Assembly: GCF_001984055.1 (NCBI RefSeq)
Contig: NZ_LYVO01000006.1
Location: forward strand, 1 to 64,000
Length of the DNA: 64,000 nucleotides
Direction: 5' to 3'
Origin: Variovorax sp. KK3
Lineage (GTDB): Bacteria > Pseudomonadota > Gammaproteobacteria > Burkholderiales > Burkholderiaceae_C
Positions 9,034-17,285 of the stretch are shown piece after piece. Positions within the stretch are counted from its first letter, which is position 1; each line of letters begins with the position of its first letter. Under the pieces are notes generated by a model, which did not search any database, had not been told where the DNA came from, and worked only from the letters and a program-made list of their open reading frames with translations. Made by a program: the position numbers and the translations under genes.

Positions 9034-9761
9034 GCTCTGAGCGAAGCGATCCACGTCGCGAATGCGGCGCAGAGAACGTAAACCACAAGGGCCAGCAACC
9101 TGGAGGCCGCATCGTCACGGCTAGGCGCCGCGCTCCCGTGGGCGACCAGCTTGTCACCCGAGATCATCGGCCGAACCAGCCGATGGCCCTTCACCGCGAT
9201 GTAGAACAGCACGGCCAGCACGTGCAGGCTCACCAGCCCGATCACGAGCCACTTGCCTTGTGCTTTGTGCCAGCCCGTGGCCGCGCTGACCACGGCGCCC
9301 GAAACGAAGCGGGTCAGCGGCCCGGCCGAGGCGATCTCGTCGTCAGCGACCAGCCCGGTTGCCACCTGCACCAGCAGGACGGCGAGCACGCCGAACACCG
9401 AGAGGGCGCCCAGCGGCGTGTGGCCGATCAGGTGATCCGGATGGGCCCTGCCTTGAAGGTAGGCCACCACGGAGCGGGGCGCATACAGAAATGCGGAAAA
9501 GCGCGACCAGCGCCCGCCCACGAAGCCCCAGACCAGGCGGAAGAGCAGCAGCGACAGCACCACGTAGCCGATCCGGAAATGCCATTCCATGATCCCGCTG
9601 AGGCCCGTCACGATCATTCCGATGACCGCCGCCGCCAGCAGCCAGTGGAACAGCCGCGTCGGCAGGTCCCAGACCCGGGTGCGCGGCGCGCCGGCGTCAC
9701 CCAGCCCCGCATGGCGCGTCGTGGGCTCGAAGGGGGCGGTCATCGAAAGGGCTGCTGGCAA
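9030..9761 (-). CDS. Cytochrome b561-type membrane protein
   Basis: A 243-residue membrane cytochrome with about four hydrophobic helices, of the Ni/Fe-hydrogenase-type b561 family that passes electrons between quinols and periplasmic or haem partners. Likely haem ligands are His39 (RLFHWLLAAAV), a His in the second helix region (MEWHFRIGY), and His in SLHVLAVLFY; I cannot assign them exactly. An internal ATG seven codons in (9743) is an alternative start. It is divergent from a cytochrome c' gene, which is a plausible redox partner. Confidence 0.9.
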   Translation of the reverse strand: MPAALSMTAPFEPTTRHAGLGDAGAPRTRVWDLPTRLFHWLLAAAVIGMIVTGLSGIMEWHFRIGYVVLSLLLFRLVWGFVGGRWSRFSAFLYAPRSVVAYLQGRAHPDHLIGHTPLGALSVFGVLAVLLVQVATGLVADDEIASAGPLTRFVSGAVVSAATGWHKAQGKWLVIGLVSLHVLAVLFYIAVKGHRLVRPMISGDKLVAHGSAAPSRDDAASRLLALVVYVLCAAFATWIASLRA

Positions 9762-9904
9762 TGCGGCGGGAAGCGCAGATTAGCAAAGTTCCGGCCCAGG
9801 GCGCCCTGCGGGTTGTCTCTAGGCCATCCGGCCACCTGCGCGCCTCACACTGGCCGGCAGCGGCGCACGTCGCTGCCGCGCCCACAAGAAGAGAAGGATC
9901 CACG

Positions 9905-10351
9905 ATGAATCGCCTTTGCACCCTTGCGCTGGCTGCTGCCTGCGTCGCACTGTCCGTTCCTGCTGCTGCGCAATTTGCCAAGACCGACGATGCCGTGATG
10001 TATCGCCAGAGCGCCATGTTCATCATGAGCCAGCACTTCGGCCGGCTCGGCGGCATGGCCAACGGCCGGGTTCCCTACGACGCCGCCGCGGCGGTGGCCA
10101 ACGCGGAGGTGGTCGCCGCGATGGCGAAGCTGCCCTGGCCCGCCTTCGGCACCGGCATGGAAGGTGGCAAGGCCAAGCCCGACATCTGGAAGGAGCAGGC
10201 GAAGTTCAAGGAAAACCAGGACAAGCTGCAGGCCGAGACCGTCAAGCTGGTCGCCGCAGCCAAGGCCGGCAATGTGGAGGCCCTCAAGGCGCAGTTCGGA
10301 CCCACCGGTGGCGTCTGCAAAGCCTGCCACGACGGCTTCCGGAAAGATTGA
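9905..10351 (+). CDS. Cytochrome c' (class II c-type cytochrome)
   Basis: Periplasmic monohaem cytochrome, 148 residues with a signal peptide (cleavage near AAAQF). The single haem motif CKACH lies close to the C terminus at residues 138-142, and the rest is predicted as a four-helix bundle, both typical of class II cytochromes c' that bind NO or shuttle electrons. The 143-base gap to the b561 gene holds both divergent promoters; I see no clear consensus elements there. Confidence 0.92.
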   Translation: MNRLCTLALAAACVALSVPAAAQFAKTDDAVMYRQSAMFIMSQHFGRLGGMANGRVPYDAAAAVANAEVVAAMAKLPWPAFGTGMEGGKAKPDIWKEQAKFKENQDKLQAETVKLVAAAKAGNVEALKAQFGPTGGVCKACHDGFRKD

Positions 10352-10385
10352 AGCTCCCCTGAACTCCCGCAGGGAGACGACGAAT

Positions 10386-10883
10386 TCAGGCCTCTGCCAG
10401 CAGCTTCTCGATCAAGCGATGCAGCTCGGCGAAGTCCGGCTCGCCCACGTAGCGCTTCACAATTTCGCCGCGCTTGTTCACGATGTAGGTGGTGGGCGTG
10501 AGCTGCACGTCGCCCCAGGCCTTGGCGACCGAACCGGTGTTGTCGATCGCCACCTTGAAGGGCAGCTTGCGCGTCTCGGCGAAGTTCACCACGTAGCTCG
10601 GCGGGTCGTAGCTCATGGCCACGGCGAGGGTGTCGTAGCCCTGGGCCTTGTACTTGTCGTACGTGGCGATGACCTTGGGCATCTCGGCCACGCAGGTCAC
10701 GCAACTGGTGGCCCAGAAGTTGACCAGCGTGACCTTGCCCTTGAGGTCTTCGGTGCTCTTCTTGCTGCCGTCGAGCAACACGAAGGTGGATGGCGGTGCA
10801 GCCGACACACCCGTGTTCAGGTAGATGCCCACGCCGGCGGCCAGGGCGATCACGATGGCGGCGGCGGGGATCAGCTTCTTCAT
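10386..10883 (-). CDS. TlpA-like thiol-disulfide oxidoreductase
   Basis: A 165-residue membrane-anchored or secreted thioredoxin-fold protein. One N-terminal hydrophobic segment (residues 4-23) is followed by a TlpA/ResA-like domain with active site CVTC at 61-64 in NFWATSCVTCVAEMPK and the cis-proline region QLTPTTYIV. It probably reduces periplasmic disulfides, for example during cytochrome c maturation, which fits the neighbouring cytochrome genes (inference). I chose ATG 10883 because the 54 codons upstream in frame encode basic, non-family sequence. It converges with the cytochrome c' gene. Confidence 0.9.
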   Translation of the reverse strand: MKKLIPAAAIVIALAAGVGIYLNTGVSAAPPSTFVLLDGSKKSTEDLKGKVTLVNFWATSCVTCVAEMPKVIATYDKYKAQGYDTLAVAMSYDPPSYVVNFAETRKLPFKVAIDNTGSVAKAWGDVQLTPTTYIVNKRGEIVKRYVGEPDFAELHRLIEKLLAEA

Positions 10884-10996
10884 GGGCGTTCGATGGAGGG
10901 GGCGGGGCGATTTTAGTTCCGCCCTGCGCGACTTGCATTGCCTGCGCCCGAGGCATCCGGTGCGACTTCGGCGGCGGTTCGATAATCGGCCCTCCG

Positions 10997-11539
10997 ATGC
11001 CCCTGCCTCCCTGTACTCGATTCGTCGCGCCGGCCGTGCTGGCATCCTGCCTGCTCGGCGCCTGCAGCCCCGTCTTCAACTGGCGCGAGGTTCCGATCGC
11101 GGACGACGGCCTGGTGGCACTGCTGCCCTGCAAGCCCGACCGCGCGACGCGGAGCCTCCCGCTGGGCCCCGGCGCCACCATCACCGTCGACATGGCGGGC
11201 TGCGAGGCCGGAGGCGCCACATTCGCCGTCGCCCACGCCACGGCCGACGACGCCGCCCAGGCCGAGCGCTGGATGAACGCCTGGCGCGCCGCCACCCGCA
11301 GCCAGCTCGTGGGCCGCTCCGTGGCCGAAGTGCCGGCCACCTTGCTGCGGGCCTCGCCTTCGCCGGCCCCCGTGCGGCTCGACGTGCAAGACGCGCCCGG
11401 CAGCCCGCCGCCGGCCCACATGCTGTGGTTCGCGCAGCAGCGCGCCGGCAAGATCGCGCTCTACCAGGCCACGGTGCTGGGCCGTCCCGAGTCGGCCGAT
11501 GCGCTGACCACCTTTCTCGAAGGGCTGCGCCTGCCATGA
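10997..11539 (+). CDS. Hypothetical lipoprotein
   Basis: A 180-residue protein with a short signal and lipobox LLGAC (Cys23). I do not recognise a family. The mature part alternates hydrophobic and polar residues (GLVALLPCKPDRATRSLPLG and EGLRLP at the end) and has two extra cysteines. It overlaps the MFS start by four bases, as the first gene of the operon lipoprotein-MFS-EIIA-HPr-EI. A GATAAT at 10981-10986 could be a -10 but would leave almost no leader. Confidence 0.75.
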   Translation: MPLPPCTRFVAPAVLASCLLGACSPVFNWREVPIADDGLVALLPCKPDRATRSLPLGPGATITVDMAGCEAGGATFAVAHATADDAAQAERWMNAWRAATRSQLVGRSVAEVPATLLRASPSPAPVRLDVQDAPGSPPPAHMLWFAQQRAGKIALYQATVLGRPESADALTTFLEGLRLP

Positions 11540-12789
11540 GTGGATTGCTCGACGGACGCGGCCGCGTCGCCGTGGTCTTCCTGGTCTTTGCCTTCGCGTA
11601 CTTCCTGTCGACGCTGGTGCGTGCGATCACTGCGACCCTGTCGCCGGTGCTGACGGCCGAATTCGGCCTGCATGCGCGCGACCTCGGCCTGCTGGCCGGC
11701 GGCTACTTCCTCGGCTTCGCCATGACCCAGTTGCCCATGGGCACCTGGCTCGACCGGCACGGGCCCAAACGCGTGATGCTCTGGTTCCTGTCGGCTGCTG
11801 TCGTCGGCTGCCTGCTCTTCTCGGTCGCCACGCAGTTCTGGGTGCTGCTCGCGGCCCGCATGCTCACCGGCGTCGGTGTCAGCGCGTGCCTCATGGCGCC
11901 GCTCACCGGCTACCGGCGCTGGTTCGATCCGCCGATGCAGCTGCGTGCCAACTCCTGGATGCTGATGGTCGGCTCGCTCGGCATGGTCGGCGCCACGCTG
12001 CCGGTGACCTGGCTGATGCCGCTGACCGGGTGGCGGCCGCTGTTCTGGATGCTCGCCGGCGGCGTGCTGCTGTCGATGCTCGTGATCGCGTGGGCCACGC
12101 CCGCGTGGCCGCACAAGCCCGCCAATAGCGCCGTGACCCCAGGCCCGGCCCGCGACGCCGGCTACGCCGCCGTCTGGCGCGACCCCTTCTTCCGCAAGGT
12201 GGTGCCAATCGCCTTTTTCAGCCACGGCGGCTTCGTCGCCATGTCGACGCTGTGGGTCGTGCCGTGGCTCACGCGGGTGACGGGCGACACGCCCACCGAG
12301 GCCGCCGATGGGCTGTTCGCGATCTGCGTCTCGATGCTGGTCACCTACTGGCTCTGGGGCTCGGCCAACCCCTGGCTGGCGCGCCGCGGCATCGTCGCCG
12401 AGCGCCTGATCGCCTGGGGCCTGCCGCTCAGCCTTCTGGCTCTGGCCGCCATCCTGGTGCTCGGCCCGGCCGCCGGCACGGTGGCCTGGACCGTCTACCT
12501 GTGCTGCGGCACGGTCGTCACGCTGGCCCAGCCCGCGGTCGCCATGGCATTGCCGCAGGCACTGGCAGGCCGGGCCCTGTCGGCGTACAACCTCGTGGTG
12601 TTCCTCGGTGTCTTCCTGATCCAGTGGTGCGTGGGGCTGCTGATCGACCTGTTCCAGCGCGTCGGCCTCGATGCTGCGGGTGCTTTCCGTGGTGCACTGG
12701 GGCTGTTCCTGGTGTGCAGCCTGTTGTCTTTTTTCTACTTCCTCTGGGCGCCCCCGCATAATCGGCGAAGCCGACTCCGACCCGCATGA
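11536..12789 (+). CDS. MFS transporter
   Basis: A 417-residue major facilitator permease of the inner membrane with about 12 hydrophobic helices. The loop 2-3 motif is seen in GTWLDRHGPKRVM (residues about 68-80) and helix 1 has AFAYFLSTLVRAITA. Substrate unknown; the fold suggests the nitrate/sugar-phosphate-like or anion:cation symporter region of MFS but I cannot choose. It overlaps the genes on both sides by four bases (ATGA), so it is translated with the PTS genes and may be under the same control. Confidence 0.9.
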   Translation: MSGLLDGRGRVAVVFLVFAFAYFLSTLVRAITATLSPVLTAEFGLHARDLGLLAGGYFLGFAMTQLPMGTWLDRHGPKRVMLWFLSAAVVGCLLFSVATQFWVLLAARMLTGVGVSACLMAPLTGYRRWFDPPMQLRANSWMLMVGSLGMVGATLPVTWLMPLTGWRPLFWMLAGGVLLSMLVIAWATPAWPHKPANSAVTPGPARDAGYAAVWRDPFFRKVVPIAFFSHGGFVAMSTLWVVPWLTRVTGDTPTEAADGLFAICVSMLVTYWLWGSANPWLARRGIVAERLIAWGLPLSLLALAAILVLGPAAGTVAWTVYLCCGTVVTLAQPAVAMALPQALAGRALSAYNLVVFLGVFLIQWCVGLLIDLFQRVGLDAAGAFRGALGLFLVCSLLSFFYFLWAPPHNRRSRLRPA

Positions 12790-13241
12790 ACAGCATCTTC
12801 ATCGTCGCCCATTCGCCGCTCGCCCAGGCGCTGCGGCAGTGTGCGTTGCATGTGTTCCCAGACAGCGAATCGTCCATCGCGGCGCTCGACGTGCTGCCCA
12901 ACGTGTCGCCCGACGAAACCCTGGCGGCGGCCCGCATCACGCTGGCCCAGCTGCAACGCACGCCGCGCTCGCAGGTCCTGGTGCTGGCCGATGTGTTCGG
13001 CGCCACGCCGTGCAACGTGGCGCAGAAGCTGGTCGACGGCGTTCGGTCCCGCCTGGTGGCCGGCGTCAACCTGCCGATGCTGTTGCGTGCCGTAAGCTAC
13101 CGCAACGAGCCGCTCGACACGCTGGTGCAGCGCGCGCTCACCGGCGGCACCGCAGGCGTCATGCAGGTGGCCGTGGCGGCACCCCAGAACCAGGCAAGAA
13201 GAAAGCACAGTGATCAAGACATCCGTGACCATCAGCAATAA
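12786..13241 (+). CDS. PTS EIIA component, mannose family
   Basis: Cytoplasmic phosphotransferase domain of the mannose/fructose/sorbose family, 151 residues. His9 in FIVAHSPLAQAL matches the phospho-acceptor, and VLVLADVFGATPCNVAQKL is the characteristic central strand-turn. No EIIB, EIIC or EIID gene is nearby, so it probably acts as a regulatory phosphoprotein rather than in sugar uptake, as in other betaproteobacteria with incomplete PTS. It overlaps ptsH by 32 bases. Confidence 0.93.
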   Translation: MNSIFIVAHSPLAQALRQCALHVFPDSESSIAALDVLPNVSPDETLAAARITLAQLQRTPRSQVLVLADVFGATPCNVAQKLVDGVRSRLVAGVNLPMLLRAVSYRNEPLDTLVQRALTGGTAGVMQVAVAAPQNQARRKHSDQDIRDHQQ

Positions 13242-13479
13242 GCTGGGCCTGCATGCACGGGCTTCGGCCAAGCTCACCAAGCTCGCGGGCAGCTACCCCT
13301 GCGAGGTCTGGCTGTCGCGCGGCGACCGCCGCGTCAATGCCAAGAGCATCATGGGCGTGATGATGCTGGCGGCCGGCATCGGCGTGACGGTCCAGGTCGA
13401 AACCAACGGCGACCGGGAACAGGAAGCGCTCGACGCCATCGTGGCCCTCATGAACGACAAGTTCGGAGAAGGCGAATGA
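13210..13479 (+). CDS. ptsH: Phosphocarrier protein HPr
   Basis: HPr receives phosphate from Enzyme I at His15 (LGLHARASAKL) and passes it to EIIA. Ser46 in NAKSIMGVM matches the regulatory site of HPr kinase/phosphorylase, so both phosphorylation modes are possible. The product has 89 residues, full length. The start is GTG, overlapping the EIIA gene by 32 bases; there is no in-frame ATG before the conserved N terminus. Its TGA stop sits at the edge of a tandem repeat and overlaps a small reading frame as ATGA. Confidence 0.96.
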   Translation: MIKTSVTISNKLGLHARASAKLTKLAGSYPCEVWLSRGDRRVNAKSIMGVMMLAAGIGVTVQVETNGDREQEALDAIVALMNDKFGEGE

Positions 13480-13567
13480 TGTGGCCCCCAGGCTTTTCAC
13501 TTCGCTGCGCTTCGTGTAACGCCACCCCCCGAGGGGGCTGGGCCCGCTTGGGGCGGCCCGGCGCGGG
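13475..13567 (+). repeat. Intergenic repeat family, tandem copy 1 (93 bp)
   Basis: First of two adjacent 93-base units between ptsH and ptsI. Key parts are CCCCCAGGCTTTTCACTTCG, then CGCTTCGTGTAACGCC, CCCCCCGAGGGGG and CTTGGGGCGGCCCGGCG. The unit begins at the ptsH stop codon. It resembles copies near 59908 and 61014, in the same orientation relative to transcription. Confidence 0.95.
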
Positions 13568-13670
13568 AATGATGTGGCCCCCAGGCTTTTCACTTCGCTG
13601 CGCTTCGTGTAATGCCACCCCCCGAGGGGGCTGGGCCCGCTTGGGGCGGCCCGGCGCGGGCCCGTCATGA
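13476..13670 (+). CDS. Possible repeat-encoded coupling mini-ORF between ptsH and ptsI
   Basis: A 64-codon frame made almost entirely of the two repeat units (31-residue units starting MMWPPGFSLRCAS and ending LGRPGAG). Its ATG overlaps the ptsH stop (ATGA, 13476-13479) and its TGA overlaps the ptsI start (ATGA, 13667-13670). I do not think the peptide has an enzymatic role; the frame could carry ribosomes from ptsH to ptsI, whose start lacks a clear Shine-Dalgarno. Expression is unproven and the arrangement could be chance. Confidence 0.35.
   Translation: MMWPPGFSLRCASCNATPRGGWARLGRPGAGMMWPPGFSLRCASCNATPRGGWARLGRPGAGPS
13568..13660 (+). repeat. Intergenic repeat family, tandem copy 2 (93 bp)
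   Basis: Second unit, identical to copy 1 except C at 13520 is T at 13613. The 93-base period is a multiple of three, so one frame remains open through both units. Near-identity indicates a recent duplication. Confidence 0.95.
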
Positions 13671-15475
13671 CCTTCGCCGTCCACGGTCTGCCTGTCGCCC
13701 GTGGCATCGCGATCGGGCGTGCCGTGCTGGTGGTGTCCAGCCGCATCGACGTTGCGCATTACTTCATCAAGCCCGAGGAAGTCGACGCCGAGATCGACCG
13801 GCTGCGTGTTGCGCGCAACGCGGTGGCCGAAGAACTGCAGAAGCTGCAGGGCAACGTGGCCCTGATGGGGCCGAACGAGGCACCGCACGAACTCGCCGCG
13901 CTGCTCGACGTGCACCAGATGCTGTTGCAGGACGAGGTGCTCACCAACGGCGTCAAGCACTGGATCGTCGAGCGCCTCTACAACGCCGAATGGGCCCTGA
14001 CTACCCAGCTCGAAGTGGTGGCGCGCCAGTTCGACGAGATGGAGGACGAGTACCTGCGCGAGCGCAAGGCCGACCTGGAGCAGGTCGTCGAGCGCCTGCT
14101 TCACCGCATGAAGGGCACTGCCGCCGTGCTCGCGCCCACGCCGCCGCGGCGCAAGCGCTCCGCCGACGACGAAGACAGCGACCTGACCGCAGGCGACGGC
14201 ATCGACGCCCCGCTGGTGCTGATCGCGCACGACCTTTCTCCGGCCGACATGCTGCAGTTCAAGAAGAGCGTGTTCGCCGGCTTCGTCACCGACGTCGGCG
14301 GCCGCACCTCGCACACCGCCATCGTCGCGCGCAGCATGGACATCCCGGCCGTGGTCGGCGCGCGCACCGCCAGTCAGCTCGTGCGGCAGGACGACTGGGT
14401 CATCATCGACGGCGACGCCGGCGTCGTGATCGTCGACCCGTCGCCCATCATCCTGGCCGAGTACGGCTTCAAGCAGCGCCAGGGCGACCTGGAGCGCGGC
14501 CGCCTGGCGCGCCTGCGCCACAAGCCGGCCATCACGCTCGACGGCCAGCGCGTCGACCTGCTGGCCAACATCGAGATGCCCGAGGACACCGCGGGCGCGG
14601 TCAAGGTCGGCGCGGTCGGCGTCGGCCTGTTCCGCAGCGAATTCCTCTTCATGGGCCGCGAGGCGCAAAGCCTCACGCGGCTGCCCGACGAGGAAGAGCA
14701 GTACCAAGCTTACAAACGCGCGGTCGAAGGCATGCAGGGCATGCCGGTCACCGTTCGCACCATCGACGTGGGCGCCGACAAGCCGCTGGACGGCAAGTCG
14801 GTGCGCGACGACGCCCACCTCAACCCCGCGCTGGGCCTGCGCGCGATCCGCTGGAGCCTGGCCGACCCGGCCATGTTCCTGACGCAGATCCGCGCCATCC
14901 TGCGCGCGGCGGCGCACGGCGAAATTCATCTGCTGATCCCGATGCTCGCGCATGCCACCGAGATCCGGCAGACCTTGTCGCTCATCGACTTCGCGCGTGC
15001 CGAGCTCGACAACCGCGGCATGGTGCACGGCCCCGTGAAGCTCGGCGCCATGATCGAGGTGCCCGCCGCGGCGCTCACGCTGCGCATCTTCCTCAAGCAC
15101 TTCGACTTTCTCTCGATCGGCACCAACGACCTGATCCAGTACACGCTGGCCATCGACCGGGCCGACGAGTCGGTGGCGCACCTCTACGACCCCGCGCACC
15201 CGGCCGTGCTGCGCCTGGTGGCCGAGACCATCACCGAATGCCGGCGCCAGGGCAAGGGTGTGAGCGTGTGCGGCGAGATGGCGGGCGACGTGGCCTTCAC
15301 GCGGCTGCTGCTGGGCATGGGCCTGCGCAGCTTTTCCATGCACCCCTCCCAGATCCTGGCGGTCAAGCAGGAGGTGCTGCGCGCCGACACGAGCAAGCTC
15401 ACGGCGTGGACGCAGCAGGTGCTGGATTCCGACGACCCGGCCAGCCTGCTCGCGCCGGCCACCGCGACGCAATAA
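13667..15475 (+). CDS. ptsI: PTS Enzyme I (phosphoenolpyruvate-protein phosphotransferase)
   Basis: Cytoplasmic enzyme that autophosphorylates from phosphoenolpyruvate and passes phosphate to HPr. The 602-residue product has the active-site His216 in GGRTSHTAIVAR, the PEP-binding motif GVGLFRSEFLFM near residue 323 and the C-terminal CGEMAGD signature. It is slightly longer than E. coli EI (575), with a charged insert around residue 155-175 (PPRRKRSADDEDSD). No good ribosome site precedes ATG 13667, consistent with translational coupling through the repeat-encoded frame. Confidence 0.97.
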   Translation: MTFAVHGLPVARGIAIGRAVLVVSSRIDVAHYFIKPEEVDAEIDRLRVARNAVAEELQKLQGNVALMGPNEAPHELAALLDVHQMLLQDEVLTNGVKHWIVERLYNAEWALTTQLEVVARQFDEMEDEYLRERKADLEQVVERLLHRMKGTAAVLAPTPPRRKRSADDEDSDLTAGDGIDAPLVLIAHDLSPADMLQFKKSVFAGFVTDVGGRTSHTAIVARSMDIPAVVGARTASQLVRQDDWVIIDGDAGVVIVDPSPIILAEYGFKQRQGDLERGRLARLRHKPAITLDGQRVDLLANIEMPEDTAGAVKVGAVGVGLFRSEFLFMGREAQSLTRLPDEEEQYQAYKRAVEGMQGMPVTVRTIDVGADKPLDGKSVRDDAHLNPALGLRAIRWSLADPAMFLTQIRAILRAAAHGEIHLLIPMLAHATEIRQTLSLIDFARAELDNRGMVHGPVKLGAMIEVPAAALTLRIFLKHFDFLSIGTNDLIQYTLAIDRADESVAHLYDPAHPAVLRLVAETITECRRQGKGVSVCGEMAGDVAFTRLLLGMGLRSFSMHPSQILAVKQEVLRADTSKLTAWTQQVLDSDDPASLLAPATATQ

Positions 15476-15576
15476 AACGAAACACGCCGAAACCGCGGCG
15501 AAAGGACGGCGCGGCCACGCGCTCGCACCATCGAGTCTTCCCGATCGATCCCGATCGCAACGAAAGGAAAGACTCC

Positions 15577-16044
15577 ATGAAGCCCTGGTTCAAACGCTCT
15601 CTCTTCGGCTTTGCCGGCGCCGCGCTGCTGGCCGGCAGCCTGGCCGGCTGCTCCAGCCACCGCCACGGCTGGGGCGGCGGCTATTCCGAGCAAGACCGCG
15701 CCGAGTTCCGTGCCCGCATGGTCGAGCGCGTGGGCAGCAAGCTCGAACTCGACGCCACCCAGAAACAGAAGCTCGACGTGCTGGCCGAAAAGATCCAGGC
15801 CCAGCGTGCGGCGCTGCGCGGCGGCGGCGATCCGCGTGCCGAGTTCCGCTCGCTCTTCGCGGGCGCCAGGCTCGACCAGGAGCGCGCGAAGAAGCTGGTC
15901 GACGACAAGACCGCCGCCGTGCGCACCGGGAGCCCTGAAGTGATCGCGGCGGCCGCCGACTTCTTCGACAACCTCAATCCCGCGCAGCAGCAGAAGGTCC
16001 GCGACTTCATGGAGCGCGGTCGCCGCTGGGGTCACCGTGGCTGA
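15577..16044 (+). CDS. Spy/CpxP-like periplasmic lipoprotein
   Basis: A 155-residue envelope protein with a lipobox LAGC (Cys25) followed by a His and Gly rich stretch (SSHRHGWGGG) that could bind metal. The helical body has two LTXXQ-like repeats, LDATQKQKLDVLAEK near residue 57 and LNPAQQQKVRDFMER near residue 135, the hallmark of Spy/CpxP chaperone-like stress proteins. AAAGGA precedes the start. It begins an operon with a DUF4260 gene and a two-component pair, so it is probably a sensor accessory, as CpxP is for CpxA (inference). Confidence 0.85.
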   Translation: MKPWFKRSLFGFAGAALLAGSLAGCSSHRHGWGGGYSEQDRAEFRARMVERVGSKLELDATQKQKLDVLAEKIQAQRAALRGGGDPRAEFRSLFAGARLDQERAKKLVDDKTAAVRTGSPEVIAAAADFFDNLNPAQQQKVRDFMERGRRWGHRG

Positions 16045-16510
16045 GTTCTCCGCGCCGGGCCTCGCGACCGCGCGGGCATCGACTCCGCCGCGTGTGCGCG
16101 AGGCGTCGGACGCGCGGCGCCAGCTTCCGGGCGCCACCCGCGGCGGCGTGCGCCTGCTGCTGCGCCTCGAAGGACTCGCGGTGCTGGCCGCCGCGGTCGC
16201 CGCCTACCAATACCTCGGCGCCAGCTGGGGCGCCTTCGCGATGCTGTTCCTGCTGCCCGACCTGTCCTTCCTGGGCTACCTGGCCGGCGCGCGCATCGGT
16301 GCCGTCGCCTACAACGCGGCGCATTCGTACATCGGCCCGGTCGCGCTGCTGGCGCTGGGCCTGGTCGGCGAGACGCCGACGCTGATCGCTGTCGCCCTGG
16401 TCTGGTCCGCGCACATCGGCCTCGACCGCGCGCTGGGCTATGGGCTCAAGTACGGCAGCGAGTTCGGTGCCACGCATCTCGGCCGCATCGGCCGCGCCGA
16501 CCCGTGGTGA
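16037..16510 (+). CDS. DUF4260 family membrane protein
   Basis: A 157-residue protein with three to four hydrophobic segments. The family features are LLLRLEGLAVLAAAVAAY, FLLPDLSFLGYLAGARIGA and the conserved end HIGLDRALGYGLKYGSEFG. The function of DUF4260 is unknown. The GTG start overlaps the preceding gene by eight bases; the first 40 residues are polar and unlike the family, so a later start is possible. Position inside a stress-sensing operon is notable. Confidence 0.85.
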   Translation: MAEFSAPGLATARASTPPRVREASDARRQLPGATRGGVRLLLRLEGLAVLAAAVAAYQYLGASWGAFAMLFLLPDLSFLGYLAGARIGAVAYNAAHSYIGPVALLALGLVGETPTLIAVALVWSAHIGLDRALGYGLKYGSEFGATHLGRIGRADPW

Positions 16511-16592
16511 AGGCCGGCAAGACGCGGCGGGTTCGATGGCATCGGGCCTGATCACCGGGCTCGTCTTCGCGGCCGCTAGGCACAATGGCTCC

Positions 16593-17285
16593 ATGCCCCG
16601 CATCCTGCTGATCGACGACGACGAGCACCTGGCCGCGCCACTGGCCAGCTACTTCGCGCGCTTCGACTGCGTGCTCGACAGCGCCTCGCGGCCCAGCGAA
16701 GGCCTGGCCCGCTTGCGTTCGCAGCCCTACGACGCGGCCATCCTCGACGTGATGCTCCCCGAGATGGACGGCTTCGCGCTGTGCCGCGAGATCCGGAAGG
16801 AGAGCGACATCCCGATCGTGATGCTGACCGCGCGCGGCGACGTGATGGACCGCGTGGTCGGCCTGGAGCTGGGCGCCGACGACTACCTGCCCAAGCCCTT
16901 CGAGCCGCGCGAGCTGGTGGCACGCGTGCAGACCATCTTGCGCCGGCAGCGTGCCGCGCCGGTCACGACGCCCGCGCAGCGCCGCGAGTTCGAGGGCCTG
17001 GTGATCGACCTTGACCGACGCGAGGTGCTGCGCCAGGGCGAGCGCGTCGAACTCACCGGCACCGAGTTCGAACTCCTCGCACTGCTGGCCGATCCGCCCG
17101 GCAAGGTCTGGAGTCGCGACGACATCCTGAACCGGCTGCGCGGCCACGAGGCGGAGCTCTACACGCGTGCCGTCGACATCGTGGTGAGCCGGCTGCGCAA
17201 GAAGCTTGAGCCGCTGGACTGCATCAAGACGCTGCGCAATGCCGGCTACATGCTCGCGGTCGGCAAGGGCGGCGGCGGCCCGTGA
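16593..17285 (+). CDS. OmpR-family response regulator
   Basis: A 230-residue cytoplasmic transcription factor. The receiver domain (1-115) has the acidic pocket DDDE, phospho-acceptor Asp52 in AAILDVMLPEMDG, TAR and KPF. The OmpR/PhoB winged helix occupies about 130-225 (LTGTEFELLALLADPPGKV and RAVDIVVSRLRKKLE). It overlaps the kinase gene as GTGA. Resembles CpxR-like regulators, in keeping with the Spy-like gene upstream. Confidence 0.95.
   Translation: MPRILLIDDDEHLAAPLASYFARFDCVLDSASRPSEGLARLRSQPYDAAILDVMLPEMDGFALCREIRKESDIPIVMLTARGDVMDRVVGLELGADDYLPKPFEPRELVARVQTILRRQRAAPVTTPAQRREFEGLVIDLDRREVLRQGERVELTGTEFELLALLADPPGKVWSRDDILNRLRGHEAELYTRAVDIVVSRLRKKLEPLDCIKTLRNAGYMLAVGKGGGGP

Noticed and set aside
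13475..13660. Tandem repeat considered as a CRISPR array or tandem-repeat protein gene
   Set aside because: Only two adjacent units without spacers and no cas genes; better explained as duplication of an intergenic repeat family seen elsewhere in the window.
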